In this document: positions 1 through 11,784 of the stretch, one piece after another
Numbering within the stretch: the stretch's first letter is position 1
Layout: the number at the start of each line of letters is the position of its first letter
Program-made: the position numbers and the translations under genes
Notes under the pieces: model-generated
Told to the model about the DNA's origin: nothing
Databases searched by the model: none
The model's input: only the letters and a program-made list of their open reading frames with translations
DNA from: Planctomycetaceae bacterium
GTDB taxonomy: Bacteria; Planctomycetota; Planctomycetia; Pirellulales; Pirellulaceae
Direction: 5' to 3'
Assembly: GCA_027487485.1 (NCBI GenBank)
Contig: JAIYDN010000002.1
Location: 1-64,000 of the forward strand
DNA length: 64,000 nucleotides

Positions 1-3000
1 ACTTCTTCAAAGTTCAGCGATACGCCATCCTTCAGCTTGAGGTTACCGTCCTTGACTTCGAAGCGGTCGTCGCTGACCGTTACCTTGGTGTTGCTATCAA
101 CGGCCGAGATCTTACCTACGACGGCTCCTGGTACGTTTTCAGCAATGTGAGCATCGGTTGGGCGTGGAGCATCGCTGGTGTTGAAGCTCATGGTACCGGA
201 CCATAGCATCGCTTCTTGGCCACGGATTTCGTCGCCGCCACGATGGTACTTGGCACTTGGGCCTTCAGCTTCAAACCGCTTGCCGTTGACTTCGATTGCG
301 TCAACGTACATATTGCGATCAGTCTCAGCCTTGCCTTCGTAAGCGTCGTTGGTGAATCGAACCGAAACATTGCTCAATTGTTGGCCGGGGGCGACATCAA
401 GTTTCAGTTCATGGAAACCGCCTGCACCTTGAGCTGACATGCGATCGATGGTTGCCCAATCGACGACACCGGTCGAGATCTTCTGGCCGTTAGCCCAAAC
501 TTCATAGCGTGGTGGTTCCGCTCGTTGGCCTGCATTGTTACCCATTTCGCCGCCTAACCGAACGGTCAATTGGTTCGGTTCAGCGGTAGCTGAAGCCAAC
601 TGAACTGGTTCGACAGTCTTGGCTACCGTATCGATAGGTAGCCACGAATCTGCGAAAGCCAGAGTCTCGGTGTTGACCACACGGTCGGTTCCGTCTGGAG
701 AACCTGGTCGCAAGTCCTTGACAGTGATCGAACCATCTGCGTTGCGTGTAACTTCGTAGTCGGCTGCATTGCCACCGAAGTGAGCGCGGTCGAAGCCTTC
801 ACCGCCGTCGATGAAGTCATTGCCTGAACCGCCGACGAGTGCATCGTTATCGGAACCACCATCGAGATTGTCGTTGCCGGATCCGCCATAGAGCGTATCG
901 TTCCCTTGGTCACCACGAAGCGTATCGTTGTCTTCTTCGCCGCTTAGGACGTCGTTACCTTCGCCACCGATGAGTGTGTCATCGCCGCGACCTGTCCAAA
1001 TCGTGTCATTACCTCGACCGCCATCAACTACATCGACGCCAACGCGAGATTGGTTATTGTCGAAGACGTCGTTGCCATCACCGAGTTTCGCATCGGATCC
1101 ACCGGCTGCACCGAACACATAGTCATCTTTGGCTGTTCCGACGACGTTCTCGACGTTGGTATACGTATCGCCTGCAGCATCACCACTGACGCCACCTGCC
1201 TTTTGGAAGGCCAATGGACCACCGAAGTCAACATCGTCCAGCTTGAGCGTTACACCTTCGGTTGACTTCGAGAAGTCGATCGTGTCGATACCTGCACCGC
1301 CGTCGATGACGTCAGCACCTGCACCACCGATGATCACGTCGTTGCCGTCACCGCCGCGAATGGTATCGTTTGCGGTACTACCGGTGATTCGGTCGTTTCC
1401 TGCGCCACCGATGAGGGTATCGCCTGCACCTGCAACGACTGCCGGTGCATCCCACTCGATGACATAGGCGAGGTTCGCAGCGGAATTCAAATCGTTCCAC
1501 TTACCGCCATCGTACATTTGAAGTGCGTCTTCGCCGTCCGCACCCCATTCGTTTGGCTCACCGCCATTCCAGTTAGTAAACTGGCCATCGACCGATTTTT
1601 CTACTTGCGAGAACTTATCGCCGTTTGACCATTTCCATTCGCCTTCTTTGCCCGCGTCGGATCCACCGATCCAGACGGAGCTGTTGCCCGCGATCTTGTC
1701 GACGAATGCATTTTCAGCAGCGGATCGGATGGTTACCAATCGGCCTGGAACTCCGTTCACTTGCGTGTTCTGAGCTGCTAGCGTCGCGTCGTTGAAGGAA
1801 GCTCCGGACGTAACCACTTTGTAGAACTTGCCAGTTTCGGCATTGAACGTCAACGAGTTATCTTGGGCTAGAACAGCCTCGACCTTCATTGGTTCGATTT
1901 GGGTTGACCCGACAATCGTATCGTCGCCGTCGCCACCATCGATCACGTTTGCATTGCTGTTGCCAACGATTGTGTCGTTACCCGATGTGCCTGTTACGTT
2001 CTCAATGCTCTTATAAGTATCACCGGCCGCATCGCCTTGACTTCCGATGCCTGTCGATAGATTCACATTAACGGCATCTTTCGAGTTTGCGAAGCTCAGC
2101 GTGTCCACACCTTCACCGCCGTCGATCTTGTCTGCACCAGCACTTCCCAGGATGGTGTCGTTGCCTGTACCAGCATTGACGATGTCATTGCCTGCACCAT
2201 CGTCGATGATATCATCGCCTGAGCCTGCATTGATCGTATCGTTTCCAGCTTGAGCGTAGATTCGGTCATTACCTGCTCCGGCATCGATCGTATCATTGCC
2301 AGTTTGTAGGCTAGCTGGCGTGACTAGTTTGAACATCTGGATATTGTCGACATACCCGCCCAAGCTATCGCTGGTGCCGATAGAACGCAGTTCAAGAGCA
2401 CCTTGAGCGCCGCTTCCTTCCACTTGATAGTTCAATGTTCGCCATTGTGTGTCACGCAGTCCGACACCTTCGCCGACGATCGTATCGATCTTGTTGCCGT
2501 TCCACCAAACTTCGACCCCATTGCTGGCCGCTGGTACACCTGGTCGTGGCGAGTATTGGACCGATAGTTCATACTTTTGGCCCGCTTCGGTTGCGACGGC
2601 CTGTTGGATCGACGAATTTCCGTGGCTATCGAGCTCGACTAAGCTCGAGCCATCTGCGGCCGTTCCTGCTACTCCTTCTTGAATCTCGATTCCAGAACCG
2701 CTGGTCGATTTCCAACCATCGACTTCGTTGAATACCGACCAAGTTCTATTGGCGGTCAGATTCGTTTCGAAGCTTCCATTGACGATCAAGTTGTCGCCGG
2801 TCTTGACGAGTGAAGCGTCAGGAATGCTATTTGGGTTCGTATCACCATAGATCACGTCATCGCCAGCACCAGCATTGATGCGATCGTCGCCTGATCCACC
2901 ATCAATGGTGTCATTGAAACGGGAGCCGGTGATCTTGTCGTTGCCAGCGTCACCGCTCAGTTTATCTCCTGCAGTGTCGCTAACATCCTTAACACCCCAC

Positions 3001-6000
3001 TCGACAACGAAGCCGATCTTGGCATTCCCGTTGAGGTCATTCCATTTTCCGCCGCCCCACATGGTGGCATTGTTTTCACCTGCAGCACCGACGTTGTTCG
3101 GTTCTCCATTGCTCCAATTTTGGAACGAGCCATTAACCGATTGTTGTCCTTGCGAGAATTGCTGACCTGATTCTTGGCCCGCTTCCCACTTCCAGTTTCC
3201 TTCGCTGCCCGCATCGGAGCCGCCGAGCCATGCCCACGTGCCATTGGTTAGTCCATAGACGAAATCATTTTCGGCTTGAGAAGTAATGGTGACCAAGTGG
3301 CCAGGCACGCCATTGACCTTCATGCTTGCAGCGATATCGCGGGCCTCTGCATACGTAGCTCCAGCTGGAACAAACTGGTAGAACTTGCCTGTGTCTTCGC
3401 TGAATCGAATGTTCGGGTTGTTTTGTAGGATTTGATCGACACCGGCCCAGCTGGATGCGATCGTATCATCGCCGTCGCCGCCGCTAATTGTGTCGGAACC
3501 ACCTCCACCACTCAATGTATCGTTGCCTGCACCACCCTTGACGTTGTCATTGCCAGCACCACCATCGATGGTGTCAGCGGCTCGTGTTCCGACGAGACTG
3601 TCATTGCCCGAGGTTCCTTGCAATGTCCAATTGCCTTGTTCGTTCACTAATGTTTGATCAGCGAAACGCAGTGATTCGACGTTGATCACACGGTCGACGC
3701 CATCGGCTGTGCTTCGATCCACAACGGAAGTTGTTCCATCTGCATTACGAATGACATCATAATCGGCGCGATTACCCGAGAAGACCGCGACATCGTTGCC
3801 TGCACCGCCATCGATGACATCGTTACCACTTCCGCCAGTCAGAGTGTCGTTGCCATCTTCGCCAAATAAGTTGTCGTTGCCGCTGCCGCCAATCAAAGTA
3901 TCATTGCCGTGGCCGGTCCATACGGTGTCATTGCCAGCACCACCATCGACGACATCCACTCCGACGCGATCCGCAAGTTGACTGTTGTCAAATACGTCGT
4001 TACCGTCGCCTAATTTGGCATTTGAACCAGCGGCTGCACCGAAAATGTAGTCATCTTTCGACGACCCAACTACATTTTCAACATTCTTGTAGGTATCACC
4101 TGCTGCGTCACCTGTCAGACCGCCTGACTTTTGATTAGCGTACGGTCCCCATTGATCGGTATCGTCAAGCTTGACAGTAACACCTTGGGCTGACTTGGAG
4201 TAGTCAACGGTATCGATGCCGTCTTTGCCAATGAACGCTTCAGCCTTGGTTCCTGCAACGAACGTGTCATTGCCCACGGTACCAAGTACTTGACGGCTTT
4301 GAACAGTAACTGCGGTGGTGGTTTCGATTGTTTGAGATGCGGTAACCTTGACGTTGTCGACACCCCAAGCCTCATCACCAGGATGTTGATCCAACGTTGA
4401 ACCGAAGCCGACTTTGAATTGGCCGTTAACTACCGGTACCGTAATCGTGTAGCGATGGCGTTGATCTGCCCAACCGCTTAAGCCTTGATTTTGAGTACCG
4501 TCATCGACGGCGACAGAATTTGCCTTGTTAACGTCTCGTTGGTAGGCGCTATACTCGGTGAAGAATGTTTGTGCGGAAACTTGTTGGTCATTTGCGAAAA
4601 CTCGGAATTGTTCACCATCCCATGAATCAAGTTCGAGGAAGTCGAATTGCACTTGAACTTCGGTCACACCAGGAGGTGCGTCAAATGTCTTAAAGACCGA
4701 TTGGCTACCCGGTGCATTCCCTGCGATGTCGTTGAAGCGGCCGAGGAAATTCGTTAACGATGCACCGCCATTAGTAACAGAATTGCTGCTCCAACCCGAA
4801 GCACCCTTTTCGAAGTCTTCGGAATAGATGGTTCCCTTGGTCTCGAACGTGGACTTGATTGTCAAGTCCGCAGTACCTTGAAGCTCGCCGTTGGCTTGAA
4901 GATTATTAGCTTGCTCTGCAGTTAGTTGCCACGAACCATCTGGTAGCTTCGTCCCTGCTGAGAGCGACATGCTAGCAGGTACATTTTCAATGCGAACGGA
5001 TTTGAGCGTTCCAACGTCGCCGCCGACGGCTTCCAGCTTAAGTCCGACTGGTCCGTCAGCGAGATCGCCTTGAGCTTGTGCTTTCATGCTGACAGCTGGC
5101 TCGATATCAACGTCAACGGTTGTCGAGAATGAGTTATTAGCTTGGATGACCAAGTTGTCGATAGCCCAAGCTTCGTCGGCGATTCCTTGATTTAGAGTGG
5201 AACCGAAGCCTAGTTTGACCATTCCGTTTTCAACAGGCAGAACGATTCGGTAGCTATGTTTCTGATCTTCCCAGCCGCTGTAACCTTGGTTACCGATGTT
5301 CTTGGTATCGGAAACTGCAAAACGGCTTCCTTGATCGATACCTCGTCCGGCACCTTGATAAGTATCACTCGTGACTAGCTTGTCATTTCCAAAGACCTGG
5401 AACTTCTCGCCATCCCAAGAATCAAGCTCGAGCATATCGAACTCGACGACCACTTCGGTTACACCCGCTGGAACCGCAAACGACTTGAATACGCCTTGCT
5501 CACCGTTGGTGCCACCGAAGCGACCGAGTGATTGTGTAAAGGAACCGCTACCTTCGGTGGTATTGACGTTCCATCCTTTGGCACCGGTCTCAAAGTTCTC
5601 ACTGTAAAGTGGAACGGAGCTTTCTACACTCGCTGTGACCTTGAGATCGAAGCTACCGGTGACCATGCTGTTGGTTGTCAACGCGATGTTCGGTACGTCG
5701 CTGGCTTTGAGGACCCATTCACCTTGTCCGACGTCACGTCCGGCGGAGAGCTTGGCCCCGGCGGGCAAGCCTGACACGCGAACTTCGACAGCATCGGATG
5801 CGACATTGCTACCGAGGTTGAGTGGTAACGAGAAAGACTGGCCTGCCTTGAGATCGATCTCAGCAGGAATTTGTGCAGCGACTCCAGTTAGATTAACGGC
5901 TGGAGTTGCAGCCACGGATGCCGGATCGTACATGGCAAAACCACCGTTGGCGGTCTTGATGTAGTCGACGTCGCTAAACTCGATCTTGAATGTGTTGCCG

Positions 6001-8399
6001 TCAGGAAGAGTAACAACCGCTTGGTTGTCCGACATGCGAATGCTACTTTGCGGGAACTTGCTTAAATCGACGGTGTTATAACCAGCACCGGCTTCGACGG
6101 AATAAGTTGCACCGGCCTTTGGATTCGCAAATGCGAAGACGTCATCGTGATTCGAACCGACGATGCGTTCGATACTGACGAGTGTATCGGTATCTGCACC
6201 CGTTGTCACAACGCCGGTGGTGATATCGGCGACGATGCCGCTTGATGCATCGCTGTACGTCGCCGTATCAAGTCCTGATCCACCATCGATTCGGTCATTT
6301 CCACTTCCGCCAGTCAGAGTGTCATTGCCGTCTTCGCCAAACAGTGAGTCGTTACCGCTGCCGCCAATCAAAGTATCATTGCCATGGCCGGTCCATACGG
6401 TGTCATTGCCAGCACCACCATCGACGAAATCCGCCCCGACGCGATCCGCAAGTTGGCTATTGTCAAATACGTCGTTACCGTCGCCTAATTGAGCGTTTGA
6501 ACCAGCGGCAGCACCGAAGATGTAGTCATCTTTCGATGATCCGATGACGTTCTCGACGCTCTTGTAGGTGTCACCAGCTGCATCACCCGTCAAGCCACCA
6601 GCCTTTTGGTTCGCATAGGGGCCCCATTGGTCGGTATCATCCAGCTTGACAGTCACACCTTGGGCTGATTGTGAATAGTCAACAGTATCAATCCCTGCTC
6701 CGCCATCGAGCACGTCGCTACCCGCTCCGCCGACGAGGATATCATTGCCTGCTCCACCGAACAATTGGTCGTTGCCCGCTCCACCGTTAAGAATATCATT
6801 GCCACCGTTGCCGAAAAGTTTGTCATTTCCGTCGCCGCCGTTGAGTACGTCGTTACCTTGGCTGACGGCCGTTGGTATCACGTTGATCTTCGTGATCACT
6901 GCGCCATAATAAGGTCCGTTGGCTGCATTGGGTTGAGTTTGGCTTGCGAAGGTGATCTTCGTTGTTTCAGAGGTGGCGACGAAGGTGAATTCGCGAGTCT
7001 CATAGCCCATCGATTGCTTGGACCAATTGGCGGGCTTGTTCCATTCGAATTTTGCAGCGCTATCGCCAGCAGAAAGCTCCAAGCTCTTGGTTGCTGAACC
7101 GCCATCTCCGTTTCCGGCCATATCGAAGCGAACGGTGTACGTCTGGCCTGGCACTGTCGCCATCTGTTGACTGATCGCGCCGGGTGATGATCCGTCGAGA
7201 TCGATACTGCCTGCAGCACCGTTGTGTTCCCAATAGGTTCCGATCACATCGACGGTACCGCTTTCCACTTTCCATCCGCTGAAAGGTGTTCCTGCAGTCA
7301 GAGTCTGAAAGTGGTTCTTGACACCTGTATCGGCAAAGTTCCCATCCGTGACGAGATTGGTTGTATCGCCATCACCGTTGTCGCCGATGAGAACGTCATC
7401 TCCAGTTCCACCATTCAGCTCATCGTTTCCTGCACCACCGACAAGCGTGTCATCGTTCTCGATCGAAAACAGTTGGACATTATCGAGCGCTGTACCAATT
7501 GCGTCGGTGCGCCCGATTTCAACAAATCGTAGCGTATCGGAACCATCGCCTGAACCGGAGACGAGATCGAAGCTATTTTGTTTCCAACCTTCGGCAAAAG
7601 TACCACCCGTCGTTCCGACTTTTTCGCCATTCCAATAGACTTCCAGCATGCCGGTCCCTTCGGCGCCACGGCTTCGGGTGTCGAAGTTCAATTCATAAGA
7701 ATCTCCTGCTTCAAGTCCCTCGATTTTTTGGGAGAATGTAATTCCGCCTGGGGAAGCATCGGTGTCAAGCCAATGTTCGCCATCGGTTGCACCAACTTTT
7801 CCATGCTCTGCGTCTACGATTTCGAATTGCGGACCGCTCTCAAGCTTCCAGCCTTCTAGTTGCTGCATACCTCGCCAGCCACCAGTCGCAATATCACCGC
7901 CTGAAAACTTTTCGAAGCTACCATTTTGAATGTAGTTCTTGCGACCTGTATCTCCGGTTAACTTATCATCGCCATCTCCACCTACGAGGACATCATTTCC
8001 TTCGTCACCGTTGAGTGTATCGTTTCCTGAATTACCCTCGAGTTGATCGTCACCCGTTCCGCCATTGAGTAAATCGTTACCTTGTCCACCAAACAGATCG
8101 TCATCGCCGGCCCCGCCAAACATCTGGTCGTTACCGCCATTTCCAAACAGCTTATCATCCCCACCCAGCCCGTTTAGCACATCGTCGATGGAGGATCCGG
8201 TTCCGGTATCGTTACCGTCGGTGGCTTCCAATTCGGGTTCATTCGTCGACGCATCCACCCAAGTGGCTGACATCAAGATTCTTGGTTCCAAGATGTCCGT
8301 TGTGAAAGAGGCTTTCGCTCGCTCGGCCTTAACGGATTGTGCTGCGGCGTTGTTGTTCTTGTTCGTCTTGGCGGATTTATTGGATTTGTTCTTGGACAT
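1..8399 (-). CDS. Giant LEPR-xLL / RTX repeat surface protein (C-terminus outside window)
   Basis: The minus-strand frame is open from an ATG at 8397-8399 to base 1, about 2,800 residues, with no stop. Residues 35-44 read [10 protein letters not shown], the LEPR-xLL motif of planctomycete giant proteins. Many GGxGxDxLx calcium-binding RTX blocks separate globular modules: DUF642/choice-of-anchor-like domains near residues 156-310, 352-503 and 1867-2030; a twice-used beta-sandwich at ~930-1090 and ~1190-1357; two C-type-lectin-like domains at ~1652-1802 and ~2182-2313 ([23 protein letters not shown]); a xylan-binding CBM-like domain at ~2600-2740; and a cadherin-like start at the window edge. 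The likely role is a calcium-folded secreted or surface adhesin binding carbohydrates. No Sec signal is evident. No Shine-Dalgarno is visible before the ATG. The adaptor gene lies 68 bases upstream on the same strand. Exact domain limits are estimates. Confidence 0.93.
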   Translation of the reverse strand, partial: MSKNKSNKSAKTNKNNNAAAQSVKAERAKASFTTDILEPRILMSATWVDASTNEPELEATDGNDTGTGSSIDDVLNGLGGDDKLFGNGGNDQMFGGAGDDDLFGGQGNDLLNGGTGDDQLEGNSGNDTLNGDEGNDVLVGGDGDDKLTGDTGRKNYIQNGSFEKFSGGDIATGGWRGMQQLEGWKLESGPQFEIVDAEHGKVGATDGEHWLDTDASPGGITFSQKIEGLEAGDSYELNFDTRSRGAEGTGMLEVYWNGEKVGTTGGTFAEGWKQNSFDLVSGSGDGSDTLRFVEIGRTDAIGTALDNVQLFSIENDDTLVGGAGNDELNGGTGDDVLIGDNGDGDTTNLVTDGNFADTGVKNHFQTLTAGTPFSGWKVESGTVDVIGTYWEHNGAAGSIDLDGSSPGAISQQMATVPGQTYTVRFDMAGNGDGGSATKSLELSAGDSAAKFEWNKPANWSKQSMGYETREFTFVATSETTKITFASQTQPNAANGPYYGAVITKINVIPTAVSQGNDVLNGGDGNDKLFGNGGNDILNGGAGNDQLFGGAGNDILVGGAGSDVLDGGAGIDTVDYSQSAQGVTVKLDDTDQWGPYANQKAGGLTGDAAGDTYKSVENVIGSSKDDYIFGAAAGSNAQLGDGNDVFDNSQLADRVGADFVDGGAGNDTVWTGHGNDTLIGGSGNDSLFGEDGNDTLTGGSGNDRIDGGSGLDTATYSDASSGIVADITTGVVTTGADTDTLVSIERIVGSNHDDVFAFANPKAGATYSVEAGAGYNTVDLSKFPQSSIRMSDNQAVVTLPDGNTFKIEFSDVDYIKTANGGFAMYDPASVAATPAVNLTGVAAQIPAEIDLKAGQSFSLPLNLGSNVASDAVEVRVSGLPAGAKLSAGRDVGQGEWVLKASDVPNIALTTNSMVTGSFDLKVTASVESSVPLYSENFETGAKGWNVNTTEGSGSFTQSLGRFGGTNGEQGVFKSFAVPAGVTEVVVEFDMLELDSWDGEKFQVFGNDKLVTSDTYQGAGRGIDQGSRFAVSDTKNIGNQGYSGWEDQKHSYRIVLPVENGMVKLGFGSTLNQGIADEAWAIDNLVIQANNSFSTTVDVDIEPAVSMKAQAQGDLADGPVGLKLEAVGGDVGTLKSVRIENVPASMSLSAGTKLPDGSWQLTAEQANNLQANGELQGTADLTIKSTFETKGTIYSEDFEKGASGWSSNSVTNGGASLTNFLGRFNDIAGNAPGSQSVFKTFDAPPGVTEVQVQFDFLELDSWDGEQFRVFANDQQVSAQTFFTEYSAYQRDVNKANSVAVDDGTQNQGLSGWADQRHRYTITVPVVNGQFKVGFGSTLDQHPGDEAWGVDNVKVTASQTIETTTAVTVQSRQVLGTVGNDTFVAGTKAEAFIGKDGIDTVDYSKSAQGVTVKLDDTDQWGPYANQKSGGLTGDAAGDTYKNVENVVGSSKDDYIFGAAAGSNAKLGDGNDVFDNSQLADRVGVDVVDGGAGNDTVWTGHGNDTLIGGSGNDNLFGEDGNDTLTGGSGNDVIDGGAGNDVAVFSGNRADYDVIRNADGTTSVVDRSTADGVDRVINVESLRFADQTLVNEQGNWTLQGTSGNDSLVGTRAADTIDGGAGNDNVKGGAGNDTLSGGGGSDTISGGDGDDTIASSWAGVDQILQNNPNIRFSEDTGKFYQFVPAGATYAEARDIAASMKVNGVPGHLVTITSQAENDFVYGLTNGTWAWLGGSDAGSEGNWKWEAGQESGQQFSQGQQSVNGSFQNWSNGEPNNVGAAGENNATMWGGGKWNDLNGNAKIGFVVEWGVKDVSDTAGDKLSGDAGNDKITGSRFNDTIDGGSGDDRINAGAGDDVIYGDTNPNSIPDASLVKTGDNLIVNGSFETNLTANRTWSVFNEVDGWKSTSGSGIEIQEGVAGTAADGSSLVELDSHGNSSIQQAVATEAGQKYELSVQYSPRPGVPAASNGVEVWWNGNKIDTIVGEGVGLRDTQWRTLNYQVEGSGAQGALELRSIGTSDSLGGYVDNIQMFKLVTPASLQTGNDTIDAGAGNDRIYAQAGNDTINAGSGDDIIDDGAGNDIVNAGTGNDTILGSAGADKIDGGEGVDTLSFANSKDAVNVNLSTGIGSQGDAAGDTYKSIENVTGTSGNDTIVGNSNANVIDGGDGDDTIVGSTQIEPMKVEAVLAQDNSLTFNAETGKFYKVVTSGASFNDATLAAQNTQVNGVPGRLVTIRSAAENAFVDKIAGNSSVWIGGSDAGKEGEWKWSNGDKFSQVEKSVDGQFTNWNGGEPNEWGADGEDALQMYDGGKWNDLNSAANLAYVIEWDAPAVVAGAGDTLIGGAGNDRITGSTANDTIRGGDGNDVIIGGAGADVIDGGAGIDTIDFSKSTEGVTLKLDDVDFGGPLAFQKAGGVSGDAAGDTYTNVENVVGTAKDDYVFGAAGGSDAKLGDGNDVFDNNQSRVGVDVVDGGRGNDTIWTGRGDDTLIGGEGNDVLSGEEDNDTLRGDQGNDTLYGGSGNDNLDGGSDNDALVGGSGNDFIDGGEGFDRAHFGGNAADYEVTRNADGSITVKDLRPGSPDGTDRVVNTETLAFADSWLPIDTVAKTVEPVQLASATAEPNQLTVRLGGEMGNNAGQRAEPPRYEVWANGQKISTGVVDWATIDRMSAQGAGGFHELKLDVAPGQQLSNVSVRFTNDAYEGKAETDRNMYVDAIEVNGKRFEAEGPSAKYHRGGDEIRGQEAMLWSGTMSFNTSDAPRPTDAHIAENVPGAVVGKISAVDSNTKVTVSDDRFEVKDGNLKLKDGVSLNFEE
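3790..6700 (-). repeat. Duplicated RTX module inside the giant gene (two close copies, third diverged)
   Basis: A module starting at [20 protein letters not shown] and ending in RTX repeats is encoded at about 6275-6690 and again at about 3790-4240. The DNA copies are nearly the same over long stretches (for example around 6310-6420 and 3840-3950), so the duplication is fairly recent or kept alike by conversion. A third, more diverged copy lies at about 880-1310. Each carries the GDAAGDTYK / DDYIFGAA segment and a [12 protein letters not shown]-type RTX block. Confidence 0.85.
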
Positions 8400-8467
8400 T
8401 TTTTACTATTGTGTTACTGAGATAAGTGAATGTTTGGGTGATGAATATTTTCGAAAAGGGGCTGATA

Positions 8468-9520
8468 CTAGTGCATATCCGACCCTGAGCTGGTTTGTGA
8501 CAATCGCACAGCAAAGCCCGCTGGCAGTTGCTTGCTTGAGTTTTCGATCTCGACAACGATTCGAATGGTTTGTGTCGCTGCATCAATCAGAGGAGCAACG
8601 AAAACAATCTTCGCGTTGAGCATTGGCTGACCTGGTAAATCAGCTCGTAGTTCGATGGTTTTTCCTACCGTTTGCGACGAAGCTAGCGAAAGCGGCACAT
8701 AGAGATCCGCACGCAATCGATTGATATCAGCAATTTTCACGACGGGCGCTCCGCGTGAAACTGTCTCACCTAGATGAGGGTAAATCTTGATCACGGTACC
8801 TTGAAATGGTGCATGGATTTCAAAGGTTTCTAATCGTGCTTGCTCGATTTTCAATCTGGCGATCGCGTCGCGTTGTGTTTCATGCCCTTCTTGCAGAGCT
8901 GCTTTTGCTTCTAACAAACGACTACTAGCTTCGTCTACTTCCAAACCAGATGCGGCCTTCTTGCTAGCGGCCTGCTGGATTCGATTCAAAAACTGTTCTG
9001 CCAAAGATACCTTTGCTTTGGCAGCATCCAACATCGCTTGCCGATCCGCTGACGACTGGGCTGCGATAACGGACGCCACCGCCACTCGATTATCGATCAA
9101 TGCAAGGACGGCATCTTCATCCACTGCGTCCCCTTCTGCGACAAATAGTTTCCAGAGTGGGCCATCCGCAGCCGCAGAAATCTCAGCAACCTGAAGCGGA
9201 TGTGCGATTCCCGGAAGCATTTCGACAGAAGGTAAGCTCGGATTGGCTTCACCACCCTCGATGCCATCAAATCCTTCGGCATTGGAATCATCCGTGCTTG
9301 TCGCTAAAAGCCTCGAAGCGGATACGTTCGATACCATCGCCAAGGGTTTTACATCGTGGGCTTCGATCTCGTTCAGCCCACTTTTTGAGACGAAAACGAC
9401 CTCAGAGGAATCATCGCTTACGTGGCAAGTCGGGCTAGTGCTTCGGGTCCAAAGCCCGAAGGCAACACCAATTAACGCGATTGAAAGAACAGAGGCATAG
9501 CCATTTGTTAGGAATTTCAA
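8468..9520 (-). CDS. Periplasmic adaptor (membrane fusion protein) of an efflux/secretion pump
   Basis: 350 residues. The N-terminus has one membrane segment (SVLSIALIGVAFGLW). Next come a first lipoyl half (~115-150), a long alpha-helical hairpin (~150-225), a second lipoyl half (HAPFQGTVIKIYPHLGETVS) and a beta-barrel domain (~255-340), the order seen in RND/HlyD-type adaptors. It would link an inner-membrane pump with an outer-membrane channel across the periplasm. The start is a TTG at 9518-9520: no in-frame ATG exists before residue 62, and an earlier stop lies close upstream. It precedes the giant RTX gene by 68 bases and diverges from an outer-membrane factor gene, which suggests a secretion or efflux unit. 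The inner-membrane component is not in the window. Confidence 0.85.
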   Translation of the reverse strand: MKFLTNGYASVLSIALIGVAFGLWTRSTSPTCHVSDDSSEVVFVSKSGLNEIEAHDVKPLAMVSNVSASRLLATSTDDSNAEGFDGIEGGEANPSLPSVEMLPGIAHPLQVAEISAAADGPLWKLFVAEGDAVDEDAVLALIDNRVAVASVIAAQSSADRQAMLDAAKAKVSLAEQFLNRIQQAASKKAASGLEVDEASSRLLEAKAALQEGHETQRDAIARLKIEQARLETFEIHAPFQGTVIKIYPHLGETVSRGAPVVKIADINRLRADLYVPLSLASSQTVGKTIELRADLPGQPMLNAKIVFVAPLIDAATQTIRIVVEIENSSKQLPAGFAVRLSQTSSGSDMH

Positions 9521-9847
9521 GATCGAGGGGCCTTATGGTTCGTTTTCAAAAGGAAGCTATTCTGCGAACTTTTCCTCAAGAACTCGTCAGAGAGTTTTCT
9601 GCGCGAGGATTTCCGCATTAATACCTAGCATTGAAAGAGTGAACGCAATCGTTACTGCCCAACTTCACACCGCGAAAAATAGAACGACTGAGTAGATTCT
9701 GAGGGTTGTTCTTGATTTCCCGCTTAGGAAATCCCTGATTGCGTTTCCGGCGATACCGAAGATGTGGGTTGTGCATGCCGAAAATCGTATAGTGCCTAAC
9801 TTTTAAACACTGACTTAGCCCATCCGCTCGCCCAGAGCATTATCTTC
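9521..9847. other. Divergent intergenic region between adaptor and outer-membrane factor genes
   Basis: This 327-base gap must hold the promoters of both divergent transcription units. I see AT-rich stretches, including one near 9795-9815, but no element I can assign with confidence and no convincing small gene. Confidence 0.4.
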
Positions 9848-11338
9848 ATGAACCTTCCCACGGAACAATTGATGGATCAGCAGGATGCTAAGCAGTGGTC
9901 ACGCCGTGCTTTCAGCTTGGCCGTTGCATCGGTGGCAGCGGGAATGCCGGGCTGCCGAGTAGGGCCAGATTTTGCTAGCCCCGCCCCCCCCGTTTTAAAC
10001 AGTAGCTTCCAGCAAGCAACACAACCTGATGGCACGGCGGATATCTCGCCGTTGGATCCTCAGACCTCACGCTGGTGGACGTTTTTTGACGACCCGATCC
10101 TTCAAATGTTGATCAGGGATGCAAGCCAACAAAATCTAACCATCCGCGAAGCCTATTACCGTATTGCCGAATCGCAAGCTTTGCTTGGAGTCGCGAAATC
10201 ACAGTACTTTCCACAGTTCAACGCCACTACCGACACCAGCTTTCGTCGGAATAGTCAAAACAACAACCAAGTTCTTAGCACCAACAACCAAAGCGCGTTT
10301 TGGAACATTTCCAACGGCATGGAATCTAGCTGGGAAATTGACCTATGGGGTAGACTCGCAAGAGGGGTTGAGGCGGCAAATTCGGAATTATTGGCACAAC
10401 ACGAATCGCTGAACGATATTCGCGTAACACTTTTAGCCGATGTTGCCACAACTTACATTCAAATTCGAGTACTGCAGCAACGCCTGATGATTGCAGAGCA
10501 GAACCTGGAACTGCAAAAACAAACACTCCATATTGTTCAGTCACGGCAAGAAGCTGGCATAGTTGGACAGCTCGATCAGTCGGAAGCCGAATCGAACGTT
10601 GCCGTCACGACCGCATCGATTCCACCGTTACAACAGGAACTTCAAGTCGCACTGTATCGATTGACTGTCCTGCTTGGACAAACGCCAGGGGGTGACTTTG
10701 TACTGCAAGATGGATATGGCCAACTGCCCATGACGGTCATCGAAAACGTACATCCGGGCATGCCTGCTGAACTGTTAACACGTCGACCAGATATTCGCAA
10801 AGCCTACTTTGATGTCATGGCAGCAAATGCTCGCATCGGGGTAGCTGTGGCAGATCGATTGCCACAATTGACGATACGCGGGAACATATCTGTCGAAGCT
10901 CGCGATGTCAGTGTCTTGTACGATGCGAACAGCCTAGCCCATAACGTTGGTCCAGGTTTCCGCTGGAACATTCTGAACTTTGGTCGATTGAAGCGAAACA
11001 TCGACGCTCGTGAAGCCAGCCACCAACAAGCCATCGTACGATACGAGGCAGCGGTCCTTCGTGGCGTCCAAGAAGTCGAATCGGCCTTGGTCGAATTCAT
11101 TCGGCAACGCGAGCGCGCTATCGAACTCGAAAAAGTAGTTATTGCAACCAATCGATCCGTCGAAATCAGCCTGGCTCGCTACGAACAAAATCTCATTACC
11201 TTCGACCGCGTGCTCGACGCCCAGCGAAGCTTGGCAACAGCGCAAGGGAATCTTGCAACCGCCCGCGGAGATATCCTTTTCGCCCTTGTCAAAACATTCC
11301 GAACCCTAGGCGGGGGCTGGGGCGGCGAAGCCCCCTAA
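9848..11338 (+). CDS. TolC/NodT-family outer-membrane efflux lipoprotein
   Basis: 496 residues. After the leader comes AAGMPGCRVGPDFASP, matching the lipobox and the following GPDF/Y motif of NodT/OprM-type outer-membrane factors. The internal repeat of the family is visible: two long helical segments with N-terminal partners (SYWEIDLWGR-type sequence around residue 163, RRPDIRKAYFDVMAANARIG around 317) and GFRWNILNFGR. Length fits the family (450-500). The product should form the trimeric channel that completes an export pump with the divergently encoded adaptor. A second ATG lies 8 codons downstream; the first is taken because a leader with basic residues follows. Function is well supported; the substrate is unknown. 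Confidence 0.92.
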   Translation: MNLPTEQLMDQQDAKQWSRRAFSLAVASVAAGMPGCRVGPDFASPAPPVLNSSFQQATQPDGTADISPLDPQTSRWWTFFDDPILQMLIRDASQQNLTIREAYYRIAESQALLGVAKSQYFPQFNATTDTSFRRNSQNNNQVLSTNNQSAFWNISNGMESSWEIDLWGRLARGVEAANSELLAQHESLNDIRVTLLADVATTYIQIRVLQQRLMIAEQNLELQKQTLHIVQSRQEAGIVGQLDQSEAESNVAVTTASIPPLQQELQVALYRLTVLLGQTPGGDFVLQDGYGQLPMTVIENVHPGMPAELLTRRPDIRKAYFDVMAANARIGVAVADRLPQLTIRGNISVEARDVSVLYDANSLAHNVGPGFRWNILNFGRLKRNIDAREASHQQAIVRYEAAVLRGVQEVESALVEFIRQRERAIELEKVVIATNRSVEISLARYEQNLITFDRVLDAQRSLATAQGNLATARGDILFALVKTFRTLGGGWGGEAP

Positions 11339-11784
11339 GTCAAAGAAACTCCTTCCTTCTATCCAAGGTAAGGCTTACCTCCTAGTTGACTGATTTCTAA
11401 ACGTATTTCTAAACGTTTGCTAGGGATTTGCTTTCGCTTCGAGCTTTCAAGCTGGACCTTATTTCTTTGGTGACTTCGAAATATTGATACCTTTCCAGGA
11501 AATGGAAATCGAACATTCCTGGCCTTCGATGTATCATGACTCTTCCAATCTGACCGAAGCGGCAGGCTGGATTCTCTCCAAAAATCAGAAAACACCAACA
11601 ACACGTTGTCGGCAACCTGACTGGCTGTGGCCAGAGGCTTGAGATGGGTTAGGACTCGTCGCCTCGTCCACTACGTTGTTGGTTAGGACTCGTCGCCTCG
11701 TCCACTACGTTGTTGGTTGGGACTCGTCGCCTTGTCCACTACGTTGTTTATCACTAATCCTTCATCCTTTGAATTGAGATTACG
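11339..11784. other. Intergenic region with a short palindrome and a repeat array
   Basis: No convincing gene. It contains the 15-base perfect inverted repeat AGGTAAGGCTTACCT at 11366-11380, 28 bases after the upstream stop, and the 34-base tandem repeats listed separately. The short open frames on the minus strand here have no recognisable domain or start signal. Confidence 0.5.
11647..11748. repeat. Three tandem 34-base units of the TAGTGGACGAGG family
   Basis: Units begin at 11647, 11681 and 11715, a 34-base period, and are nearly identical. Read on the minus strand each holds GTAGTGGACGAGGCGACGAG followed by TCC. The same core is found at 28268-28321 and, as one copy, at 19176-19199. A related core (GGATCTGGCCACAGATCC) forms the array at 18928-19150. 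The array ends 36 bases before the M28 peptidase start. Confidence 0.9.

Noticed and set aside
623-2731. Many plus- and minus-strand small frames with Ser/Pro/Thr-rich products over the RTX gene
   Set aside because: They are off-frame readings of the GGxGxDxLx repeats; the continuous minus-strand frame from 8399 explains the region.
11359-11615. Two overlapping minus-strand frames after the outer-membrane factor gene
   Set aside because: No start signal, domain or sensible composition; probably chance open frames.
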